Below are positions 18,564-28,147 of a stretch of DNA of 64,000 nt, piece after piece. Within the stretch, counting starts at the first letter, position 1. Each line of letters begins with the position of its first letter. The notes beneath the pieces are model-generated. The model saw only the letters and a list, made by a program, of their open reading frames with translations, did not search any database and had not been told where the DNA came from. The DNA lies in NCBI RefSeq assembly GCF_000550785.1, contig NZ_CP004350.1:2894009-2958008 (forward strand), given 5' to 3'. Position numbers and translations under genes: made by a program. This DNA comes from Corynebacterium casei LMG S-19264. Its GTDB lineage: Bacteria; Actinomycetota; Actinomycetes; Mycobacteriales; Mycobacteriaceae.

Positions 18564-20813
18564 GTGCAACAACGACGCCGACTCGTTCCCACGAAGTCAA
18601 CGTGGGCTACCCCGGTGACCGCGACGCTCGCGGCCATTGCAGTAGCTGCGGCTGCCGGTTTCGGAGGCAACCAGATTCTAAATACCCAAGACGCAGGCTC
18701 CGGTCCCATTGACGCGACCTCGTCTTCTGCTAACTTCGGCGACGGTGACACCGTCGTGGTTGATGATCCAGCTATCGCCTCCCAGGGCGAAGGCGCCGGC
18801 CCACGTGCGGTCAAAGAATTCCGTCAGGATGACCCTTTCTCCATGTTCGCGCTGACTTGGCAGGGACAGAAGGACGTCGCTGCTTTCGTTCGCGCGGAGC
18901 AGGAGGATGGCTCTTGGGGTGAGTGGTTCGATATTGAGCCGTTGGATGTTGTTACTGAAGGCACCAACGGTACCGACCTCATCTTCGTGGGCAACACCAA
19001 CGCCGTTCAGGTTTCTGTAGGAAACGTTGACTTGGGCATTCCGTCTGAGGAAGAAGTTGCAGAAGAGCTTGGCGATGAAGCTACGAATGCCCCAGAAGCT
19101 CCCGCCGAAGAGGCTCCAGCTGAAGCTGATTCAGCTGCCGGCGCGGGCGATCCTGCCGATGCTGCCGATGCTGCCGATGCAGGCGATTCTGTGGAGAACT
19201 ACGACGCTGAGGTCACCGCTCCTTCTGAGCAAGATGCGCAGGCAGAAGAGGCTCCTGCCACAGAGGAGGACAACCCAGCGGAAGACCTGGTCCAGCAGGC
19301 TAGTGAGCTCGCCGGTGCTGTCACCAATGGTTTCTCTCCAGCTACTGCACCAATGCCAACCGATATCGGTGACATTGCACCTGTTGCAGAAACCGATGAA
19401 CTCCCAGCAGATAGCGGCGCTGTCTCCGCATCTGACCTTGAGGCAGTATTTATTGATGGCCAGGCACAAGAAGGTGGCATCGCCAACATGGCTGACACCG
19501 AAGGCTTGCCTTCGGTAGTCTCTCGCGCCAACTGGGGTGCTAATGAGGGCATTCGTTGTTCCAACCCGACGTACACCGAGCCAACCAAGGCACTGACCCT
19601 GCACCACACCGCGGGTAGCAACAACTACTCCCGGGCTGAAGCTGCTGCTCAGGTACGTGGCATCTACCAGTTCCACGCGCAGAACCTGGGCTGGTGCGAC
19701 ATGGGCTACAACGTGTTGGTTGATAAGTACGGCACCATCTACGAAGGCCGCTACGGCGGACTCGAGCGTGGCGTCATGGGCGCTCACGTGGGTGGCTTCA
19801 ACAGCAACACTTGGGGCATTTCGATGATGGGTAACTACTCAAATGCTCAGCCATCGACTGAAATGCTCAACTCAGTTACCAGCATCGCTGCATGGAAGGC
19901 TGCTAACGCGGGCTTCGATCCATCCGGCACTGTGAACCTGACCTCCGGTGGCTTCGGCGGCTCCAAATTCCCAGCTGGTGCTACCGCAACTGTCCCAACT
20001 TTCCACGGCCACGGCGACCTGCACAATACGCAGTGCCCTGGTGGTTACGTGATTGCCCGTTGGGATGAAATCCGCAACGCTACGAAGACCAAATATGACT
20101 CGCTGATTGCAAGCGGTGTTGGCACCCAGCCACCAACCGAAGGCGATACTGGCGGCAATGGCGGCGGCGAAGGTGACGGCGTTGGTTCGCTGCTCCCAGC
20201 GCTATCTTCATTGGCTGAAGGATCTTCCAACAGTTCCGAAGCACCTGCTGAAGGTGAAACCACCGAGCAGGGTTCTTCCAACATGAGCACTGAAGAGATT
20301 CAGTCCCTGGCTACTGTGGCTGCAGCTGTTGCTGGTCTAGCCATTGCGGCTGGCGCAGTGACTGTGCCCGAAGAGGGCACTGAGGTAGCACCAGGTGTTA
20401 CCACCGATGCCTTGCCGGGCATCATTTCCCAGGTTCTTTCCATCGCTGGCGATGAAGAAACCAGCACAACCTTCAACGCACTGATCAATGCCTTCGGCCC
20501 AGTTCTTGGTCAACCAGTGGGCGGTCCAAACTCGGAAAACGCACAGATGGTCTACCAACTATTCAACAACGGCGTTGTCCTTTCCTCTGAAGACACTGGT
20601 ACTCACGCTCTGATTGGCGAGTTCGCACGTGCATGGGCGCAGGGCGACAACGCAACCGAGCTGGGTCTGCCAACCTCTGACCAGTACGCGGTGGATCAGG
20701 CGAACAACGCCATTAATGAAGCAACCGGTGGCAACTCTGTCCGCGTTGACTTCCAGGGCGGCTACATCACCTACGATCCGAACACTGCAACCGTGGATGT
20801 TCACACCAACTAG
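18564..20813 (+). CDS. Secreted N-acetylmuramoyl-L-alanine amidase (PGRP domain, Rv3811/Csp type)
   Basis: Exported peptidoglycan amidase. The 749-residue protein has a signal segment (about 10-35, ATLAAIAVAAAAGFGG). A beta-rich region and a long Ala/Glu-rich linker (about 165-300) follow. The PGRP/amidase-2 domain starts near VSRANWGANEGIRC. Zn ligands are expected at LHHTAG and GHGDLHNTQCPG. After a Gly-rich linker comes a C-terminal domain with degenerate LGFP-like repeats (LGQPVGG, LGLPTSDQ), which may hold it at the envelope. A GTG start at 18564 is chosen: AGGGAG lies 6 nt before it and the signal peptide begins there; the frame is open further upstream to 18345. It is divergent from glf, as Rv3811 is near Rv3809c. 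Confidence 0.9.
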   Translation: MQQRRRLVPTKSTWATPVTATLAAIAVAAAAGFGGNQILNTQDAGSGPIDATSSSANFGDGDTVVVDDPAIASQGEGAGPRAVKEFRQDDPFSMFALTWQGQKDVAAFVRAEQEDGSWGEWFDIEPLDVVTEGTNGTDLIFVGNTNAVQVSVGNVDLGIPSEEEVAEELGDEATNAPEAPAEEAPAEADSAAGAGDPADAADAADAGDSVENYDAEVTAPSEQDAQAEEAPATEEDNPAEDLVQQASELAGAVTNGFSPATAPMPTDIGDIAPVAETDELPADSGAVSASDLEAVFIDGQAQEGGIANMADTEGLPSVVSRANWGANEGIRCSNPTYTEPTKALTLHHTAGSNNYSRAEAAAQVRGIYQFHAQNLGWCDMGYNVLVDKYGTIYEGRYGGLERGVMGAHVGGFNSNTWGISMMGNYSNAQPSTEMLNSVTSIAAWKAANAGFDPSGTVNLTSGGFGGSKFPAGATATVPTFHGHGDLHNTQCPGGYVIARWDEIRNATKTKYDSLIASGVGTQPPTEGDTGGNGGGEGDGVGSLLPALSSLAEGSSNSSEAPAEGETTEQGSSNMSTEEIQSLATVAAAVAGLAIAAGAVTVPEEGTEVAPGVTTDALPGIISQVLSIAGDEETSTTFNALINAFGPVLGQPVGGPNSENAQMVYQLFNNGVVLSSEDTGTHALIGEFARAWAQGDNATELGLPTSDQYAVDQANNAINEATGGNSVRVDFQGGYITYDPNTATVDVHTN

Positions 20814-20815
20814 TC

Positions 20816-20908
20816 TTTAAGTGCCACCACGCCGGCTAACGGCACTTAAAAGACTCATCTCCCCCTTCAGCGGTGTCTAGCTCTTTACCGAGCTAGACAC
20901 CGCTTTTG
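20816..20908 (+). terminator. Tandem terminator hairpins after the amidase gene
   Basis: First hairpin TTTAAGTGCC/GGCACTTAAA (20816-20850). Second, stronger: AGCGGTGTCTAGCTC/GAGCTAGACACCGCT (20869-20904) with a 6-nt loop followed by TTTT. Confidence 0.9.
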
Positions 20909-21061
20909 TATGCTCCCGAACCTGATGTCCGGTGCCTCAGTTATCCTGAATATGTTGAAATTCATTGGGGGAAAGATTTATCGGGGATAAATCTCTAAGT
21001 ACTGGACTCGGGGCATTGAATCCAGCGCTACTTCCGCCGCATTTTGCGAAAGGAAAATACA

Positions 21062-22027
21062 ATGCGTGCGCTGAAAACCGCACTCGCACTGTGCACACTG
21101 GGGGTTTTAACTGCGTGCACATTTAATATTGCTGCTCCGGAAACTTCCGCGAGTGGTGCCGGCTCTCAAGGTTCAGGCTCCCATGGATCCGGTTCTGCTG
21201 GCTCTGGTTCTGCAGGCGCCGAAGACTCGGCACCGCTGCCCACTGACGGTACTAATCCATCGACATCACCAGATGATCCACCGGTATCGGGTGAGCAATT
21301 CGATATCGAGGGCAAAGATGCCGCCGCTGTTGGAGAGCGAAGAATCTATCAAAACAGCAGCAAGTTCCGTGATCTGGAAACCAGCGGAATGCTCGAACCT
21401 GGTGCGCGGTACCGAACCTGGCATGAGGATGGTTCAGGATCAGGTTCATGGGGTAGTTGTTCCTTCGGTTGGTTCGTGGGAACAAACACCCAGATTTATA
21501 ACCTCACGGCTGGGCACTGCGGCGAAGTTGGCGACGCCGTCTACGTGCATACTTCCGGAAGGGACCCTGTTTATGTGGGAGAATTCGTCCACAGCGATTT
21601 TGACGACGCAAAGATTTCATCCGGCCCCGACTACGGCCTGATTCAGATTGAGTCCCGCTATTTCGACAACGTTGTCACTAACCCCCGCGTGAGTATGTCC
21701 GATGAGCCGGTTGAGATTCGCGGTTATGCCGATGCCAGCTGGCTCAGCGCGAATCAGCCATACATGTGCCGCCTCGGATTTCGCACCGGATTGTCGTGCG
21801 GCTCCTACGAAGAAATTACGAACGAATACACCGTCACCTTCGCCAATATCACTGACCACGGCGATTCCGGCGGAGTCATCTGGGCTTTTGACCCGAATGA
21901 CTCCAGCCAGAAGAACATCTACGCCGTCGCAGTTAATAGCTATACCAGCGAGTACAACGCCACCAAGGTCGGCGGCAAACTCATCGAACCCGTCATGACT
22001 GATTTCGATCTCACCGTATTTAATTAG
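21062..22027 (+). CDS. Trypsin-like serine protease lipoprotein
   Basis: Exported S1-family protease of 321 residues. The lipoprotein signal ends at lipobox VLTAC (Cys19). A Gly/Ser repeat linker (about 31-52) extends it from the membrane. The catalytic domain shows His152 in LTAGHCG, Asp190 in PDYGLIQI and Ser269 in HGDSGGV, a complete triad, with cysteines flanking the His and in the second half. The start ATG at 21062 has AAAGGA 8 nt before it. The SdpI-like and PLDc_N-like membrane genes follow 57 bp later on the same strand, so they may be cotranscribed. The substrate is unknown. Confidence 0.88.
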   Translation: MRALKTALALCTLGVLTACTFNIAAPETSASGAGSQGSGSHGSGSAGSGSAGAEDSAPLPTDGTNPSTSPDDPPVSGEQFDIEGKDAAAVGERRIYQNSSKFRDLETSGMLEPGARYRTWHEDGSGSGSWGSCSFGWFVGTNTQIYNLTAGHCGEVGDAVYVHTSGRDPVYVGEFVHSDFDDAKISSGPDYGLIQIESRYFDNVVTNPRVSMSDEPVEIRGYADASWLSANQPYMCRLGFRTGLSCGSYEEITNEYTVTFANITDHGDSGGVIWAFDPNDSSQKNIYAVAVNSYTSEYNATKVGGKLIEPVMTDFDLTVFN

Positions 22028-22084
22028 TCTCAAACATGTTAGAGTTAAGTTCGCCAAGGGGGATTTCAACCGGAGGGAATACAG

Positions 22085-22447
22085 ATGTCCGTGTACGCGA
22101 CAATCATGTCAGCGACTTACCTCATCGTGGGCGTTGGCACTCTATATGTTGGATTAAGAGCAAGGCAAGCAAAACTGCCGATGAACTCCTGGATTGGACT
22201 GCGCACGCTCAAGCTCATGGCCGATGAAGACACCTGGGTCCACGGCCACAAAGCTGCCGCTGGTTACCTAATGTTCGCTGGCGCCTCATTTACTATCGGC
22301 GGAATCCTGTTCATGATCATCGATGAATCACTCATCGCGTTCGTCAGTCTGCCGGTCTTGGCTATCCTGCTGATTACCATGGTGACAGGGACCAAAAAGG
22401 CAAACGTTGCCGCAGAACAGTACAGAGAATCGGGGGCATTCCCGTGA
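22085..22447 (+). CDS. SdpI-family membrane protein
   Basis: A 120-residue membrane protein with about three hydrophobic segments. The soluble loop has the SdpI-family pattern NSWIGLRTLKLMADEDTW then VHGHKAAAGYL. In Bacillus subtilis SdpI is the immunity and signalling protein against the SdpC toxin, but many actinobacterial relatives have no known toxin. CGGAGGG lies 8 nt before the ATG. The gene overlaps the next one by 4 bp (stop/start GTGA), so the two are translationally coupled. The protease lipoprotein gene is immediately upstream. Confidence 0.8.
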   Translation: MSVYATIMSATYLIVGVGTLYVGLRARQAKLPMNSWIGLRTLKLMADEDTWVHGHKAAAGYLMFAGASFTIGGILFMIIDESLIAFVSLPVLAILLITMVTGTKKANVAAEQYRESGAFP

Positions 22448-22647
22448 TTACGTTCTACGATGCGTTCACGTCCACGGTTGCGTTGACCGCGCTCTTATTG
22501 CTCGTGCTGAGTGTATGGCTCATCTTCAAAGCCAAGATGCGGCCAATAACCTCTATCCTGTGGTTCTTCGTGGTGCTGTGTCTACCGTTGATAGGGCCGC
22601 TGGCCTTAATTCTCTATTTGAAGTTCTCGCCGCTGGAGAGAGCCTAG
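22444..22647 (+). CDS. Small PLDc_N-like membrane protein
   Basis: A 67-residue protein with two hydrophobic helices (about 9-28 and 37-59) and a motif near the second helix ([17 protein letters not shown]) typical of the PLDc_N/YxlE small membrane family. Proteins of this family lack catalytic residues and often act as membrane partners or regulators. The GTG start overlaps the SdpI-like gene by 4 bp, and its stop overlaps the end of glpK on the other strand by 4 bp. The function is unknown; coupling to SdpI suggests the two act together. Confidence 0.75.
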   Translation: MITFYDAFTSTVALTALLLLVLSVWLIFKAKMRPITSILWFFVVLCLPLIGPLALILYLKFSPLERA

Positions 22648-24143
22648 TCTTCCCAGTCCAGGGTTCGCTCGACTGCTTTGTTCCACTCGGCGAAGAGACG
22701 GTCGCGTTCTACCGCATCCATGTTTGGGGACCAGGATTTATCGGTAGCGACTAGGCCTTCGAGTGCTTCGAGGTCGGCCCAGAATTCTTGGCCCAAGCCG
22801 GCGGCGAAGGCAGCGCCGAGCGCGGTGGTTTCAATTTCGCGGGGGCGGATGACTTCAGTGTCCAAAAAGTCGGCTTGAAGCTGCATGAGAAGTTCATTCG
22901 CAACCATGCCGCCATCGACGTGCAGAGCGGTGAGTTCAATGCCGGAGTCAGCCTCCATCGCTTCAACAACTTCACGGGTTTGAAAACACGTTGCTTCCAG
23001 CGCAGCACGAACAATGTGCGTGCGGTCAACAAAGCGAGTCAGACCAACAATCACGCCACGAGCATCGGGGCGCCAGCGCGGAGCAAAAAGACCTGAGAAC
23101 GCGGGCACGATGTAGACGCCACCGTTGTCTTTTGCCGCGATTGACTCACTTGAGGTGGCGTTTGGAATGATTCCCAGTTGGTCACGCAGCCACTGAATCA
23201 GTGAGCCACCAACGGCAACCGAGCCTTCCAAAGCGTAGACAGGATCTTTGCCTTCACACTGAAAAGCCACGGTGGTCAGCAGTCCGTTCTCCGACCAGCG
23301 TGGTTTATCACCGGTGTTAAGCAGCATAAACAAACCCGTGCCGTAGGTATTCTTGGCTTCGCCTTCTTTAAAAGCGGCCTGGCCAAACAGCGCGGCTTGT
23401 TGGTCACCGAGCACGCCAGTGATCGGAACTTTGGCCAGCGTGCCGTGGGTGCGGACTTGCCCGAACTCACCAACGCTGGGACGAATCTCCGGAAGGACAG
23501 ACATTGGTACGCCGACTTCTTCACAGAGTTCTTCGTCCCACTGCAAGGTGCGGATGTCCATCAATAAGGTGCGTGAGGCATTGGTGACATCGGTTAGATG
23601 CACGGCGTCTTTACCCTGATCGCCACGTGCACCACCAGTGAGGTTCCACAGCAGCCAGGTATCAATAGTGCCGGCGAGAAGCTCACCATTGTTGGCACGT
23701 TCGCGAGCGCCCTCAACGTTGTCGAGGATCCACGCAATCTTCGGGCCGGCAGGATAAGAGTTAGCGAGGACCCCCGTGCGGTCAAGCCATTTATCATCCG
23801 GATTAATAGCGTGTGAGGTGCGGGTATCCTGCCACACAATCGCGTTATAGATTGGTTTGCCGGTCTTCTTGTCCCACACGACAGCGGTTTCCCGCTGGTT
23901 GGTAATTCCTAGCGCAACGAAGTCTTCAGGTGCCCCATCCACATCCACCATCGCGGCGGAGACAGCGCGGCGAGCGTTGTACCAAATCTCCGTTGCATCA
24001 TGCTCCACCCAGCCTTGGCGCGGCATGATTTGTTTGTGTTCAAACTGCGCGGAGGCACAAATCTTGCCATCGTGGTCAACAATAATGCACCGGGTTGAGG
24101 TAGTGCCTTGGTCAATAGCTGCGACGAAGCTTTGCTTTCCCAT
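22644..24143 (-). CDS. glpK: Glycerol kinase
   Basis: Phosphorylates glycerol to sn-glycerol-3-phosphate with ATP; FGGY family, cytoplasmic. The 499 residues begin with the N-terminal phosphate-binding segment [19 protein letters not shown], continue with [14 protein letters not shown] and [15 protein letters not shown], and carry the C-terminal ATP-binding region [19 protein letters not shown]. Length is standard. The ATG at 24143 overlaps the stop of the HAD gene (TGATG), indicating coupling. The series serS-plsC-HAD-glpK is tightly spaced, with plsC and glpK both acting on the glycerophosphate backbone. Confidence 0.96.
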   Translation of the reverse strand: MGKQSFVAAIDQGTTSTRCIIVDHDGKICASAQFEHKQIMPRQGWVEHDATEIWYNARRAVSAAMVDVDGAPEDFVALGITNQRETAVVWDKKTGKPIYNAIVWQDTRTSHAINPDDKWLDRTGVLANSYPAGPKIAWILDNVEGARERANNGELLAGTIDTWLLWNLTGGARGDQGKDAVHLTDVTNASRTLLMDIRTLQWDEELCEEVGVPMSVLPEIRPSVGEFGQVRTHGTLAKVPITGVLGDQQAALFGQAAFKEGEAKNTYGTGLFMLLNTGDKPRWSENGLLTTVAFQCEGKDPVYALEGSVAVGGSLIQWLRDQLGIIPNATSSESIAAKDNGGVYIVPAFSGLFAPRWRPDARGVIVGLTRFVDRTHIVRAALEATCFQTREVVEAMEADSGIELTALHVDGGMVANELLMQLQADFLDTEVIRPREIETTALGAAFAAGLGQEFWADLEALEGLVATDKSWSPNMDAVERDRLFAEWNKAVERTLDWED

Positions 24144-24967
24144 CAGAACCACCGTTCAAGGATGTGCGCTACACCTGCTTCAGCATTAGAAACCGTCACT
24201 ATATCGGCAGCATCTTTCACAGCCTGGTCCGCATTCGCCATGGCCACGCCAAGTCCTGCCCATTGCAGCATCTCAATGTCATTGGGCATATCTCCGAAGG
24301 CAATAACGTCCTTTTGCGCAATGCCGTAGTGGCTGGCAAGGAATTCCACCCCGATTTCCTTGGTGATTCCAGGTGCGGCTACTTCTAGCATTCCATCCGG
24401 AATAGAGAAGGTCACGTGCGCGATATCCGGATCAACGTGTGGATTAATAAGGTCGAAGAGTTCCTGCGACTGCATGTCAGGATTACGGATGATCAGCTTT
24501 ACTGCTGGCTGGCCAACCACACCGTGCACGGGCGCAACTCCGAATCCTTCGAAAGGTGCTTGTTCTGCATAGATTTCATCCACTACATACAAAGTATCCA
24601 ACGGGTCATTCGCAGAGACACCAGCACGTTCTACCGCGAAAGAAACGTCACCGTGGCGCGTCATAATTTCTTGAACCGTGGTGACAATGTCGCCCATGGC
24701 TTCGGAGTCCATTTCCACGGCCCGCAAAATACGGTCCTGTTCGGAGTCATAGACCACCGCACCATTAGACGTCACGCACAGTGGACGAAGCGGAATCTGT
24801 TCTAGGATCGGTTGAATCCAACGATGTGGGCGTCCCGTGGCCAGCGCAAACTGCGCGCCAGCGTGAACGGCACGGGTGACTACGTCGCGGTTGCGGGAAA
24901 CAACTCGGTGCTCAGGATTGAGGAATGTTCCATCAATATCTGAGGCAATAAACTTCGGTGCCTCCAC
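24143..24967 (-). CDS. Cof-type HAD hydrolase
   Basis: A 274-residue phosphatase of the HAD superfamily, Cof/type IIB cap class. Motif I is [15 protein letters not shown], motif II region ALATGRP, and motif IV region [16 protein letters not shown], so all catalytic acids are present. The likely substrate is a small sugar or glycerol phosphate; the neighbours plsC and glpK hint at glycerol-3-phosphate metabolism but do not prove it. I chose GTG at 24967, 2 nt after the plsC stop; a second GTG at 24994 lies inside plsC. The AAAGGA upstream is about 12 nt from 24967. It ends in a 1-bp overlap with glpK. Confidence 0.88.
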   Translation of the reverse strand: MEAPKFIASDIDGTFLNPEHRVVSRNRDVVTRAVHAGAQFALATGRPHRWIQPILEQIPLRPLCVTSNGAVVYDSEQDRILRAVEMDSEAMGDIVTTVQEIMTRHGDVSFAVERAGVSANDPLDTLYVVDEIYAEQAPFEGFGVAPVHGVVGQPAVKLIIRNPDMQSQELFDLINPHVDPDIAHVTFSIPDGMLEVAAPGITKEIGVEFLASHYGIAQKDVIAFGDMPNDIEMLQWAGLGVAMANADQAVKDAADIVTVSNAEAGVAHILERWF

Positions 24968-24969
24968 TG

Positions 24970-25929
24970 TTATTTCTGGTCCTTTCGCGCCCACTTGGAC
25001 ATCTTCTTCAGCTGCTTTTGTGCGCGCTTCGCCAGCTTCTTTTCTTCCTTACGCTCAGACTTTGCAGCCTCTTGCTCAGCTTCCTTGACTTTACGGGCGG
25101 CACGTGCGGCGCGGTCAGCCGTATCCATCCGGTTAGCTTCTTCCAAGGAAGGGGCTGTGCCATTCATCGAAGCTGGACGCCATGGAAGTCCATCTTCAAA
25201 GGGGCCAAAGCGGTCATCATAAAGGTCGCGTACCTGCTCCATCATGGACTTCATGGCGAAGCACAGTGCGTCAATATCCTTTTCTGCATCACCCGTGGTG
25301 GGGATTTCCTCCCCCACCACCATGATGATGGGAGTCTTAGAACGGCCCAAGTCTTTCTTGCCGCCCTTTGGCCAAATTCGCTGCGAACCCCAGCACACCA
25401 TTGGAATCAGCGGGACTTCAGCCGCGTTCGCAATGCGAGCAGCACCGCTTTTCATGTCCTTGATTTCATAAGAACGCGAAATGGTGGCTTCCGGAAAAAT
25501 GCCCACCAGGTTTCCTTCGCGCAAGCTTTCTACTGCGACGTTGATGGAGGCCCCTCCAGCTGAGCGGTCTACCGGAATGTGACGCATCTGCTTGCCCAGC
25601 CAGGCGATGAAAGAGTTGACGAAGATTTCTTTCTTCGCCATAAACCGCACCATGCGCTTGCCTCGTAAATAGGCAGGTACGCCGCCTAAAATGAAGTCAT
25701 AATACCCGGTGTGGTTCATTGCCAATACTGCACCACCATCGGCTGGGATGTTCTCCGCGCCTAGTACGGTGATTCGTAGTCCCTGCGCCTGCATGATGCG
25801 ACGCGCCAGGGTGATGATGTTGGCGTAGAGGCGTTGGCTCCACTCTTTGTGAGCTGGGAGTTGCTCTAAATCGGTGGGCACCCAGAAAATTCGCTCGCGC
25901 AGTTCCAGCGCGGAGTTCGTATCAACCAT
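24970..25929 (-). CDS. plsC: 1-acylglycerol-3-phosphate acyltransferase (PlsC family)
   Basis: Membrane-associated acyltransferase that makes phosphatidic acid from lysophosphatidic acid. The 319-residue protein has the HX4D motif in AMNHTGYYDF, the acceptor-binding EATISRSYEIKDMKSGA region (FPEGT-equivalent FPEAT) and a motif near VPLIPMVCWG. The last ~60 residues are a Lys/Ala/Glu-rich basic helix, common in actinobacterial members. It starts 49 bp after serS and is followed by the HAD gene with 2 bp spacing. Other paralogues are usual in the genus, so the exact acyl specificity cannot be given. Confidence 0.9.
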   Translation of the reverse strand: MVDTNSALELRERIFWVPTDLEQLPAHKEWSQRLYANIITLARRIMQAQGLRITVLGAENIPADGGAVLAMNHTGYYDFILGGVPAYLRGKRMVRFMAKKEIFVNSFIAWLGKQMRHIPVDRSAGGASINVAVESLREGNLVGIFPEATISRSYEIKDMKSGAARIANAAEVPLIPMVCWGSQRIWPKGGKKDLGRSKTPIIMVVGEEIPTTGDAEKDIDALCFAMKSMMEQVRDLYDDRFGPFEDGLPWRPASMNGTAPSLEEANRMDTADRAARAARKVKEAEQEAAKSERKEEKKLAKRAQKQLKKMSKWARKDQK

Positions 25930-25978
25930 GAGATTGCCTGTTTAACTTTCTGATCTGCCCAGCACTAAATATCTAAAT

Positions 25979-27238
25979 CTACTTGATCGGCTCAAGCACG
26001 TCTTTGCCCATCATTGGGCGTAGTGCCTCTGGGATAACAACGGAGCCATCAGCCTGCTGGTTGTTCTCCAGGATGGCAACCAGCCAACGGGTAGTCGCCA
26101 GGGTTCCGTTTAAGGTCGCGGCGGTCTGAGTCTTACCGTTTTCATCACGGTAACGGGTCTGCAGACGGCGTGCCTGGAAGGTGGTGCAGTTCGACGTCGA
26201 GGTCAGCTCGCGGTAGGTGCCCTGAGTTGGAACCCATGCTTCAGTATCAAACTTGCGGGCTGCCGATGCACCCAGGTCGCCACCAGCGACATCAATGACG
26301 CGATAGTGCAGGTTCATGGCGTCGAGCATCTCGCGCTCCATGGACAACAGCTGCAGGTGCTGCTTTTCTGCATCTTCTGGCTTGCAGTAGGTAAACATCT
26401 CTACCTTGTCGAACTGGTGCACGCGCAAAATACCGCGGGTGTCCTTGCCGTGGGAACCGGCTTCGCGGCGGAAGCAAGACGACCAACCGGCGTACTGGAT
26501 TGGCCCCTTGGACAGATCGATGATTTCATCCTTGTGATAACCAGCTAGGGCCACCTCAGAGGTACCAACCAGATACAGGTCATCACGCTCAAGGTAGTAA
26601 ATTTCATCAGCGTGGTCACCCAAGAAGCCGGTGCCAGCCATAATCTCAGGGCGCACCAGTACTGGTGGAACCATGAGGCTAAAGCCTGCGGCACGTGCCT
26701 TCTGCGCAGCCAGCACCATCATGCTCAGCTGCAAGAATGCACCATCACCAGTGAGGTAGTAAAAACGTGCGCCACCAATCTTCGCGCCACGCTTGGTATC
26801 AATAAGTCCCAGGGATTCACCGAGTTCTAGGTGGTCCTTTGGTTCAAAATCAAACTCGGGCTTCTCGCCGTAGTGCTCCAAGACAATGAAGTCATCTTCG
26901 CCGCCTGCTGGGGCGCCTTCCACCACGTTGGACAGCTTGTACTGCAGGGTTGAGACCTGCTCTTCAGCTGTGCGCTGTGCTTCTTCAGCCTGCTTGACCT
27001 TATCCTTAAGCTCATTTGAGCCTTCCAGCAATGCTGGGCGATCCTCCGGAGCAGCCTGTCCGATCTTCTTACCAAATGCCTTTTGTTCTGCACGCAGTTC
27101 ATCAGCAGCCAAGATTGCAGATCGACGTGCGGTATCAGCTTCCAGCAGCTGATCTACCAGCTGAGGATCCTCACCACGGGTGACCTGGGAGGTTCGGACG
27201 ACGTCTGGGTTTTCACGGAGGAATTTAAGATCAATCAC
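25979..27238 (-). CDS. serS: Seryl-tRNA synthetase
   Basis: Class II aminoacyl-tRNA synthetase charging tRNA-Ser. The 419-residue protein has the N-terminal coiled-coil arm (about 30-105), then motif 2 region [20 protein letters not shown] and motif 3 near the C-terminus ([19 protein letters not shown]). The GTG at 27238 is the start, giving the conserved beginning [14 protein letters not shown], with AGGA 8 nt before it; the frame extends seven codons upstream to 27259. No T-box or tRNA gene is seen next to it. A GntR/HutC regulator is divergent, 121 bp away. Confidence 0.97.
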   Translation of the reverse strand: MIDLKFLRENPDVVRTSQVTRGEDPQLVDQLLEADTARRSAILAADELRAEQKAFGKKIGQAAPEDRPALLEGSNELKDKVKQAEEAQRTAEEQVSTLQYKLSNVVEGAPAGGEDDFIVLEHYGEKPEFDFEPKDHLELGESLGLIDTKRGAKIGGARFYYLTGDGAFLQLSMMVLAAQKARAAGFSLMVPPVLVRPEIMAGTGFLGDHADEIYYLERDDLYLVGTSEVALAGYHKDEIIDLSKGPIQYAGWSSCFRREAGSHGKDTRGILRVHQFDKVEMFTYCKPEDAEKQHLQLLSMEREMLDAMNLHYRVIDVAGGDLGASAARKFDTEAWVPTQGTYRELTSTSNCTTFQARRLQTRYRDENGKTQTAATLNGTLATTRWLVAILENNQQADGSVVIPEALRPMMGKDVLEPIK

Positions 27239-27323
27239 GGCGCTAATCCTACCGCACACACATCAGGTACACAGTCACATCCACCAGCCCACGACCTTAA
27301 ACTTCAACAGTTACCCCAACTGG

Positions 27324-27353
27324 TTGCAGTGGTCATAACCAGAAGCCTAGGAT
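27324..27353 (+). promoter_or_regulatory. Promoter of the GntR/HutC regulator, predicted leaderless
   Basis: TTGCAG (27324-27329) and TAGGAT (27348-27353) are 18 bp apart. The ATG at 27360 begins 6 nt after the -10 hexamer, so transcription probably starts at the start codon. Confidence 0.55.
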
Positions 27354-27359
27354 GGATAC

Positions 27360-28112
27360 ATGTCCAGAGCACCGATTCTTCCTCAACGGGAAATTGTTGA
27401 TGGGCCAACCCCAAAGCATGCCCAGCTGCGTGAAATCCTGGCTGAGCTGTGCCGCACCACATTAAAGCCGGGTGATCTTCTCCCCGGCGAGCGCCTGTTG
27501 GAAGAAGTTTATGGGGTCTCTCGAATTACGGTTCGTCGCGCTATTGGTGATCTTGTGACTGCCGGACGCCTGCGTCGAGTCCGCGGCAAGGGCACCTTCG
27601 TTGCCCCGAATCCACTGGTGTCCCGGTTGCATTTGGCGTCTTTTTCGGATGAGATGGGCGCGCAGGACGTTTCTGCCAGCTCTCGTATTTTGTTGGCTGG
27701 CCGCGTCACGGCGGCTGAGGATGTCTACAAATTTTTCAATACGGATGAGTCTGTCCCGCACATTCACTTGCGCCGTCTGCGTTTGGGCGATGGCGAGCCT
27801 TATTCCATTGATGACGGCTGGTACAACTCCACGCTTGCGCCCACGCTGCTGGAAAATGACGTTTATAACTCGGTCTATTCCATTTTGGAAAGTGATTTCA
27901 ACTTGCCAATTTCGGCAGCAGATCAGACCGTTACGGCGGTTGCGGCAGACGAGGAAATTGCATCGCTTCTCGGTGTCCAGGTGGGCGCACCATTACTGCA
28001 CATCATCCGGTATTCCAGCTCAGGGGATAAGCCCGTAGAGTGGTGTTCATCTGTTTATCGCACTGACCGGTACCGACTATCCACACGAATTGGTCGAGCG
28101 CTGGAATTCTAG
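27360..28112 (+). CDS. farR: GntR family regulator, HutC subfamily (FarR-like)
   Basis: DNA-binding transcription factor of 250 residues. The N-terminal winged helix (about 20-82) has PGDLLPGERLLEEVYGVSR and GRLRRVRGKGTFV. The remainder is a UTRA ligand-binding domain (HIHLRRLRLGDGEPY, then VGAPLLHIIRYS). In C. glutamicum the HutC-type regulator FarR, linked to amino-acid metabolism, is encoded next to serS as I recall, so the symbol is inferred from family and synteny. It is divergent from serS and lies 35 bp before the septum-formation gene. The start has no Shine-Dalgarno and fits a leaderless message. Confidence 0.85.
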   Translation: MSRAPILPQREIVDGPTPKHAQLREILAELCRTTLKPGDLLPGERLLEEVYGVSRITVRRAIGDLVTAGRLRRVRGKGTFVAPNPLVSRLHLASFSDEMGAQDVSASSRILLAGRVTAAEDVYKFFNTDESVPHIHLRRLRLGDGEPYSIDDGWYNSTLAPTLLENDVYNSVYSILESDFNLPISAADQTVTAVAADEEIASLLGVQVGAPLLHIIRYSSSGDKPVEWCSSVYRTDRYRLSTRIGRALEF

Positions 28113-28147
28113 TCTGATTCGGCTGGTCGGCTAAACTAAGGTTTCTT

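Noticed and set aside
27239-27359. T-box or serine-responsive leader before serS
   Set aside because: Only 121 bp are available, shared with a divergent promoter, and no T-box sequence is present.
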